Assembly (NCBI GenBank): GCA_905373555.1
Contig: CAJPTP010000021.1
Coordinates: forward strand, 1 to 9,478
Direction: 5' to 3'
From: an uncultured Francisella sp.
GTDB lineage: Bacteria > Pseudomonadota > Gammaproteobacteria > Burkholderiales > Neisseriaceae
DNA: 9,478 bases
Shown: positions 6,107-9,478 of the stretch, piece after piece
Layout of the letters: every line of letters starts with the position of its first letter
Position numbering within the stretch: position 1 is the stretch's first letter
Notes under the pieces: generated by a model
Seen by the model: only the letters and a program-made list of their open reading frames with translations
What the model was told of the DNA's origin: nothing
The model's database searches: none
Program-made: the position numbers and the translations under genes

Positions 6107-6799
6107 TCACTTGGCTTTGTTGACGGCGGACTGAGCGGCCTCGGTGGCCTTCTTCACGGCGTCCTGGGTCTCTTTGGTCACGGAGTTGAACGCCTGCTGC
6201 GTCTCTTTCGCGGCGGTGGAGAAAGCCTCTTGGGTGTGCTTGATGGCTTCCTGGTTTTGCTGGGCGGCGTTCTTCACGGCCTCGCTGACGGCCTTCTGCG
6301 ACTGCTTGACGGTGTCGGCGACGTTCTTCTGGACTTCCTTGGCCGAGCTGGTCAGGGAATCCATCGTGTTCTTCGTGGTCTCAAAGGCCTGCTGAACTTG
6401 GTCGAACAAAACGTGCGTCTGCTCGGGGGCGTTCTTCTTGAGGCTCTCGATTTGGCTCTTGAAGCTGGCTTGCGCCGCGGCCAATTGGCTCTCGGCCAGT
6501 TTTTGGGTGTTTTGCTGAACCTGCTCGGCCCATGCGTACAAAGACTGCAGATGCTGGGTGAGGCTCTCGCTGTTCTTCGAGGCCCAGTCGCTGGCTTCCT
6601 TGCCGGCCTCGGCGGGGTTGGAGGAATTCCGCAAGATGCTCTGAGCGGTCTCGGAGTTGGAGTCGAAGGATTTCTTGGCGAAATCCATGTTGAGCCTGAA
6701 CAACTCCTCGGTGCTCTTCAAAGCGACCTCGGCGGCCTTGTTCAACTGCGTCAAAGCGTCAAGTCCCAACTTGCTGAAAGACTCATTGAAATTCTGCAT
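6107..6799 (-). CDS. phaP: Phasin (PHA granule-associated protein) with C-terminal 11-mer repeats
   Basis: Amphipathic coat protein of polyhydroxyalkanoate granules; it limits granule fusion and controls size and number. The N-terminal 110 residues look like the Phasin_2 family: FSKLGLDALTQLNKAAEVALKSTEELFRLNMDFAK (8-42), then W72ASKNSESLTQHL and AEQVQQNTQKLAES. The 230-residue product is longer than the common ~190 because residues 142-229 form eight contiguous 11-residue units (consensus roughly xKxTQxAVxxA, ungapped), predicting one long amphipathic helix rich in Ala, Lys, Gln and Glu. There are no Cys residues, signal peptide or membrane segments. The start is ATG 6799, with GAGG about 11 nt upstream and a 6-bp GC hairpin (6822-6839) just before it. 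An upstream frame extension to 6967 is Arg/Pro-rich and rejected. PhaR, the usual repressor of phasin genes, is the next gene downstream. Which phasin paralogue this is cannot be told. Confidence 0.93.
   Translation of the reverse strand: MQNFNESFSKLGLDALTQLNKAAEVALKSTEELFRLNMDFAKKSFDSNSETAQSILRNSSNPAEAGKEASDWASKNSESLTQHLQSLYAWAEQVQQNTQKLAESQLAAAQASFKSQIESLKKNAPEQTHVLFDQVQQAFETTKNTMDSLTSSAKEVQKNVADTVKQSQKAVSEAVKNAAQQNQEAIKHTQEAFSTAAKETQQAFNSVTKETQDAVKKATEAAQSAVNKAK
6113..6376 (-). repeat. Eight tandem 33-bp / 11-residue coding repeats in the phasin
   Basis: Codons for residues 142-229 divide exactly into eight 11-residue units with no insertions: TKNTMDSLTSS, AKEVQKNVADT, VKQSQKAVSEA, VKNAAQQNQEA, IKHTQEAFSTA, AKETQQAFNSV, TKETQDAVKKA, TEAAQSAVNKA. 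Lys at position 2, Gln at 5, Ala at 7 and Val/Phe at 8 recur. The units have diverged in sequence, so this is an old repeat rather than recent slippage. Confidence 0.9.
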
Positions 6800-6821
6800 A
6801 GATCTGTCGACCTCACAGGTT

Positions 6822-6839
6822 GCCCCCCGCGCAGGGGGC
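6822..6839 (-). promoter_or_regulatory. GC hairpin just upstream of the phasin ribosome site
   Basis: GCCCCC (6822-6827) and GGGGGC (6834-6839) form a 6-bp all-GC stem with a 6-nt loop. It ends about 7 nt before the GAGG ribosome site (6814-6811). It could protect the mRNA or affect ribosome loading. Confidence 0.45.
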
Positions 6840-6890
6840 GGCGCGACCAAACAATTTGGGCGCGACAACGGGGGCATTGGACGGAAATAG

Positions 6891-6910
6891 GGTTTTGTCG
6901 GGTTTTGTCG
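6891..6910 (-). repeat. Tandem 10-bp direct repeat in the phasin upstream region
   Basis: GGTTTTGTCG occurs twice head to tail (6891-6900 and 6901-6910), about 95 bp upstream of the phasin ATG. One inverted repeat, CCAAA-CAA-TTTGG (6847-6859), flanked by GCGCGAC copies at 6841 and 6860, lies between it and the gene. These could be operators; no binding protein is known from the sequence. Confidence 0.55.
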
Positions 6911-6976
6911 ATCGGTTCGATCGGCGCGACGCGCAAAGCGAACGACCTCGCTTTCGGCGAAGCCCAACGAGCCGCC

Positions 6977-7002
6977 CCGGCCGACGCGATCGGCCGGTTT
7001 TT
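6977..7002 (+). terminator. Plus-strand intrinsic terminator-like hairpin, no plus-strand gene known
   Basis: CCGGCCGA (6977-6984) and TCGGCCGG (6990-6997) form a perfect 8-bp stem with a 5-nt loop, followed on the plus strand by TTTTTG. On the minus strand it has no T-tail and would not stop phasin transcription. Confidence 0.5.
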
Positions 7003-7186
7003 GTCGCGCGCAAGGCGACTCGTCTTTGACGAACTTGCGAAACGAATTCGAACCGCAGGCGTGGGCGACAGCGACGGGGCAGCGGCCCGGCGGTCTGATC
7101 CACCCCGAAATCCGCGCCGGCTTTCAATCCGGCGGGGTTTTCGGAATCGGCTCGCATCACCGCTGCGCCATGCGGCCCCGCTGATG

Positions 7187-7199
7187 TTGCGATGCACAA
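7187..7199 (-). promoter_or_regulatory. Candidate PhaR operator at the phasin promoter
   Basis: The minus strand reads TTGTGCATCGCAA, a near-dyad starting 8 nt after the -10 of the promoter at 7208-7236, where a repressor would block initiation. Its plus-strand core GCGATGC (7189-7195) resembles GCAATGC upstream of phaR (5467-5473). Assignment to PhaR is inference. Confidence 0.4.
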
Positions 7200-7207
7200 T
7201 GAAGCGG

Positions 7208-7236
7208 ATATTAACCTTCATTCGCTGCGAATGCAA
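7208..7236 (-). promoter_or_regulatory. Sigma70-like promoter, probably for the phasin gene
   Basis: TTGCAT (7236-7231), a 17-bp spacer and TAATAT (7213-7208) make the best complete promoter in the window. The predicted start is near 7201. The first supported gene downstream is the phasin, about 400 nt away, so the leader would be unusually long. Confidence 0.55.
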
Positions 7237-7314
7237 GACGCCCAAGAAAAAAAAATTGCGCGGGCGCAGGCATTCGGAGCGATCCGTCGCGACGGCGCGC
7301 GCCGAAACTTGAGC

Positions 7315-7344
7315 ATCATAACATTCACGGCGACGCCCAAGCAA
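7315..7344 (-). promoter_or_regulatory. Second sigma70-like promoter upstream of the phasin
   Basis: TTGCTT (7344-7339), an 18-bp spacer and TATGAT (7320-7315), with A/T-rich sequence just upstream that could act as an UP element. A 4-bp hairpin with nine T's (about 7268-7247) lies about 45-60 nt after the predicted start, so it may make only a short RNA. Confidence 0.38.
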
Positions 7345-7352
7345 GATTTTTT

Positions 7353-7370
7353 TTGAAAAATATCTTTCAA
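7353..7370. promoter_or_regulatory. 18-bp near-perfect palindrome in an AT-rich island
   Basis: TTGAAAAATATCTTTCAA matches its own reverse complement at eight of nine pairs. It sits 9 bp upstream of the -35 at 7344, where an activator or a bending protein would bind. The surrounding 7340-7385 is strongly AT-rich in an otherwise GC-rich window. Confidence 0.5.
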
Positions 7371-7799
7371 TATTATGTTATTACGTTCGCAAACGCGCGT
7401 CCGGAAAATGATTCGGCCGTCGAATGGTTTCCATCGAAAACCCGCGGCCCGGCATGCATCCGGCCCGTCGGCCCCGCGCGACCCGACGCCTGCGCGTCAT
7501 TGCGAAAAAGCAACGGCAAGCGCGCAAAAGCGAAGACAGGCCATGGCAAGCCAAGGCGCGGCGCTTCGCCCGCGCGCGGGCGGATGCTTGGAGCCAAGGC
7601 AAGAAACCATAAAAAAGACAAGAGACAATAAGAGAAAAAGCGGGGGGAGGGGGCAATGCGCGCCCGCGCGCCTTGGCAGGGATGCGCGGGCCAAGGCGCT
7701 TTGCAGCGAATTGAAAGATGCGCGCGAAACATGGAAGCGAGAAAAGGAGGAAGGAGGAAGGAAAGCGGAGAGCCGAAGCGCGCGATGCGCTTAAGCGGG

Positions 7800-7831
7800 A
7801 AAAAACGGGGCGGCCGCAACCGATCCGCCCC
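7800..7831 (-). terminator. Intrinsic terminator of tldD
   Basis: Minus-strand arms GGGGCGG (7831-7825) and CCGCCCC (7813-7807) are perfectly complementary with an 11-nt loop, followed by GTTTTTTCCC. It starts 9 nt after the tldD stop codon. Confidence 0.87.
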
Positions 7832-7839
7832 AAGCGCCG

Positions 7840-9288
7840 TCACATTTTGCTGCCGCCCACCACCAAGCCCTTGGCGACCTTCAAGGTCGGCTGGCCCACG
7901 CCCACGGGCACCGACTGGCCGTTTTTGCCGCACACGCCGATCCCTTCGTCAAGCTGAAGATCGTTGCCGATCAAAGCGATGTGTCGCATCACCTCGGGGC
8001 CGTTGCCGATCAGCGTCACGCCGCGCACGGGATACAGCTTTTTGCCGTTTTCGACTTTCCAAGCCAAGTCGCAATTGAACACGAAACGCCCCGAGGTGAT
8101 GTCCACCGAGCCGCCGGAGAAGCGCTCGGCGTAAATGCCATCCTTGACCGAGGCGATGATTTCCTCGGGATCGAGCGTCCCGTTTTCCATGAAGGTGTTG
8201 GTCATTCTCGGCATCGGCGGGAATGCGTGACTTTCGCGCCGGCCATTGCCCGTGACGGGCATGCCCATCAGGCGGCTGTTGAGCTCGTCTTGCATGTAAC
8301 CCTTCAAAACGCCGTTTTCGATCAACACGGTGCGGCCCGTCGGGTTGCCTTCGTCATCCATGGTCAGCGAGCCGCGCCGGCCCTCGAGATTGCCTTGGTC
8401 GACCACCGTCACGCCGTCGGCGGCGACCTTGGTTCCGATCAGATCCGTGAACGCGCTGGTTTTTTTGCGGTTGAAATCCGCCTCCAAGCCGTGGCCCACG
8501 GCCTCGTGAAGCAGAATTCCGGGCCACCCCGAGCCCAAAACGACCTCCATCTCGCCCGCGGGGGCGCTGCGCGCGATCAAATTCAAGGCGGCCGAGCGGA
8601 TGGATTCGTCGATGAAGCGCTCGATCAGCGCGTCGTCGAAGCGATCCAGGGAAAAGCGCCCCCCGCCGCCGCGGCCCGAGCGCTGGCGCAAGCCGTTCTC
8701 CCCCTCCAGCAGCACCGAAATGTCCAAGCGAACCAAAGGCCGAGCGTCGGCGTGGGCGCGGCCGTCCATGCGCGCCACCAAGACTTGGCTGAAGCTTGAG
8801 GACAGCGTCGCGCTGACCTCTTTCACGCGCGGGTCTTTGGCCCGGGCCAAGCGGTCGATCTTTTCAAGCAAGGCGATCTTCTCGTCGCCGCCCATCGACA
8901 GAATGGGATCCGAATCGCCGTAAAGCTTGCGATACGACGACCACGGGCCCAGCGCGGCGCATCGGCTTTGGCCGGCGGAGGCGATGGCGCGCACCGCCTT
9001 CGACGCCTCGATCAGCCCTTGGCCGTTGAGCGCGTTGGACGCGGCGAACGCGACCTTCTCCCCCGACACGGCGCGCACGCCCACGCCCCGGCTTGAGCTG
9101 CGCGAGTTGTGGCTCGCCACGCCGTAGGCCAGGCGCCAGCTTTCGGACTCCCTGCTCTCGAAATAAATGTCCGCGTAATCGATCCGCGAACGGGCGATTT
9201 CGCCCATGGCCCGGGCGATCACGCCCGAGCTCATGTCGGTGCCGTCGAAAATCGAGTTTTCGACCGTTTTGGTTTTTTCTTCGACCAT
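7840..9288 (-). CDS. tldD: Metalloprotease TldD (subunit of TldD/TldE)
   Basis: Cytoplasmic zinc metalloprotease of the TldD/PmbA (U62) family. With TldE/PmbA it forms a heterodimer that degrades unfolded peptides; in E. coli the pair is involved in microcin B17 maturation and CcdA antitoxin turnover. The 482-residue product aligns over its full length with E. coli TldD (481). It has the ligand motif HEAVGHGLE (261-269; His261, Glu262, His266) and the third ligand Cys453 in GVCGK. Other family blocks are RGVGVRAVSGEK (67-78), DARPLVRLDISVL (181-193), RRGSLTMDDEG (304-314), NGRRESHAF (348-356), PMPRMTNTFM (358-367) and GVGQPTLKV (463-471). The start MVEEK at 9288 is chosen because it gives the family length, with GGGG upstream; the ATG at 9234 and an upstream extension to 9348 are alternatives. 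It is a single gene with its own promoter and terminator; the tldE partner is outside the window. Confidence 0.96.
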   Translation of the reverse strand: MVEEKTKTVENSIFDGTDMSSGVIARAMGEIARSRIDYADIYFESRESESWRLAYGVASHNSRSSSRGVGVRAVSGEKVAFAASNALNGQGLIEASKAVRAIASAGQSRCAALGPWSSYRKLYGDSDPILSMGGDEKIALLEKIDRLARAKDPRVKEVSATLSSSFSQVLVARMDGRAHADARPLVRLDISVLLEGENGLRQRSGRGGGGRFSLDRFDDALIERFIDESIRSAALNLIARSAPAGEMEVVLGSGWPGILLHEAVGHGLEADFNRKKTSAFTDLIGTKVAADGVTVVDQGNLEGRRGSLTMDDEGNPTGRTVLIENGVLKGYMQDELNSRLMGMPVTGNGRRESHAFPPMPRMTNTFMENGTLDPEEIIASVKDGIYAERFSGGSVDITSGRFVFNCDLAWKVENGKKLYPVRGVTLIGNGPEVMRHIALIGNDLQLDEGIGVCGKNGQSVPVGVGQPTLKVAKGLVVGGSKM

Positions 9289-9371
9289 GCCAAACCCCGC
9301 GCCATGCCCGCGCCGCCCCAACAAGATGGTCTCGGGCCCAAGGCCCATGCGCGGCGCCCGAATGACGGCGG

Positions 9372-9377
9372 ATTATA
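9372..9377 (-). promoter_or_regulatory. -10 element of the probable tldD promoter
   Basis: A perfect TATAAT on the minus strand within TTGTATAATCC. No good -35 at 16-18 bp (TGCGGG or CGGGGT). The predicted start near 9365 gives a leader of about 77 nt to the ATG at 9288. The 9378-9478 segment upstream shows no supported gene. Confidence 0.5.
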
Positions 9378-9478
9378 CAACGGGGCGGTTTGACCCCGCA
9401 GCGGCGGCAGCGCAACGAAACGGCCCAAGCCGCGGCGTCCGGTGGGCAAGACAACGGGCGGGGTCTTCGCCCCTTTTC

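Larger units (their letters stand above)
6800..7839. other. 1.04-kb gene-free region between tldD and the phasin gene
   Basis: No supported coding region. From right to left on the minus strand it holds the tldD terminator (7831-7800), about 400 bp of GC-rich featureless sequence with purine-rich tracts on the plus strand, an AT-rich island (about 7310-7400) with a near-perfect palindrome, two promoter candidates (7344-7315 and 7236-7208), a candidate PhaR box, and a long apparent phasin leader. That leader has a tandem decamer (6891-6910) and a plus-strand terminator-like hairpin (6977-7002). Decayed coding sequence cannot be excluded. Confidence 0.5.

Noticed and set aside
5783..7312. Plus-strand open frame of about 509 codons with Gly/Leu-rich repeats.
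   Set aside because: It is the antisense of the phasin repeats; the periodic Leu/Gly pattern mirrors the 11-mer codons. No ribosome site.
6751..7344. Minus frame of 197 codons (and one at 6813-7199) upstream of the phasin.
   Set aside because: It overlaps the phasin start and promoter elements, is rich in Arg/Ser, and has no recognisable domain.
7571..7582. Palindrome CCCGCGCGCGGG in the spacer downstream of tldD.
   Set aside because: Simple GC alternation in GC-rich DNA; no T-run and no repeat elsewhere seen.
7353..7631. Plus-strand frame of 92 codons starting in the AT-rich island.
   Set aside because: TTG start without ribosome site; the Arg/Ala/Lys-rich translation has no family features.
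9459..9478. Plus-strand GGGG-TCTTCG-CCCC followed by TTTTC at the right edge.
   Set aside because: Only 4-5 bp of stem, cut by the window end, and no plus-strand gene precedes it.

Overview
The window looks like chromosome from a GC-rich Betaproteobacterium, probably Burkholderiales-like. This is an inference from three things: the gene order glutaredoxin-lepA-lepB, a PhaR-type regulator next to a Phasin_2-type phasin (polyhydroxyalkanoate, PHA, storage), and the style of the proteins. No rRNA, tRNA, CRISPR, IS element or phage gene was seen. All six complete genes, and the probable partial seventh, lie on the minus strand, so transcription runs from right to left. Long open frames on the plus strand are antisense shadows of these genes.

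Layout in the direction of transcription. tldD (9288-7840), a metalloprotease subunit, has a TATAAT-type promoter and ends at a textbook intrinsic terminator (7831-7800). A gene-poor stretch of about 1 kb follows. It holds an AT-rich island, two sigma70-like promoters, a candidate PhaR box and a leader of about 400 nt, and leads into a phasin gene (6799-6107). The phasin's C-terminal third is built of eight in-register 11-residue repeats. The next 760 bp up to phaR (5346-4858) carry four terminator-like hairpins in a row and a strong phaR leader hairpin. A small thioredoxin-fold gene (4475-4176, TTG start) has its own promoter. It is followed by a 373-bp gap, then lepA (3802-1994) and lepB (1993-989), which abut as TAAATG. 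Left of lepB is a new TATAAT promoter and a serine-rich, low-complexity reading frame that runs off the left edge. Related Betaproteobacteria usually have rnc near this position.

How the genes work together. PhaR and the phasin form one module: PhaR is the PHA-sensing repressor and phasins are its classical targets. Both genes have a TAATAT -10 with a GCRATGC box just downstream. lepA (ribosome-associated GTPase) and lepB (signal peptidase I) form the conserved translation/secretion pair. TldD belongs to a separate protease system; its partner TldE/PmbA is not in the window.

Only about 69% of the window is coding. The spacers are rich in inverted repeats and minus-strand T-runs, so they are either regulatory RNA leaders or decayed sequence. 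The strongest unusual observation is the synuclein/perilipin-like 11-mer repeat domain of the phasin. No wholly new multi-gene system could be identified with confidence.
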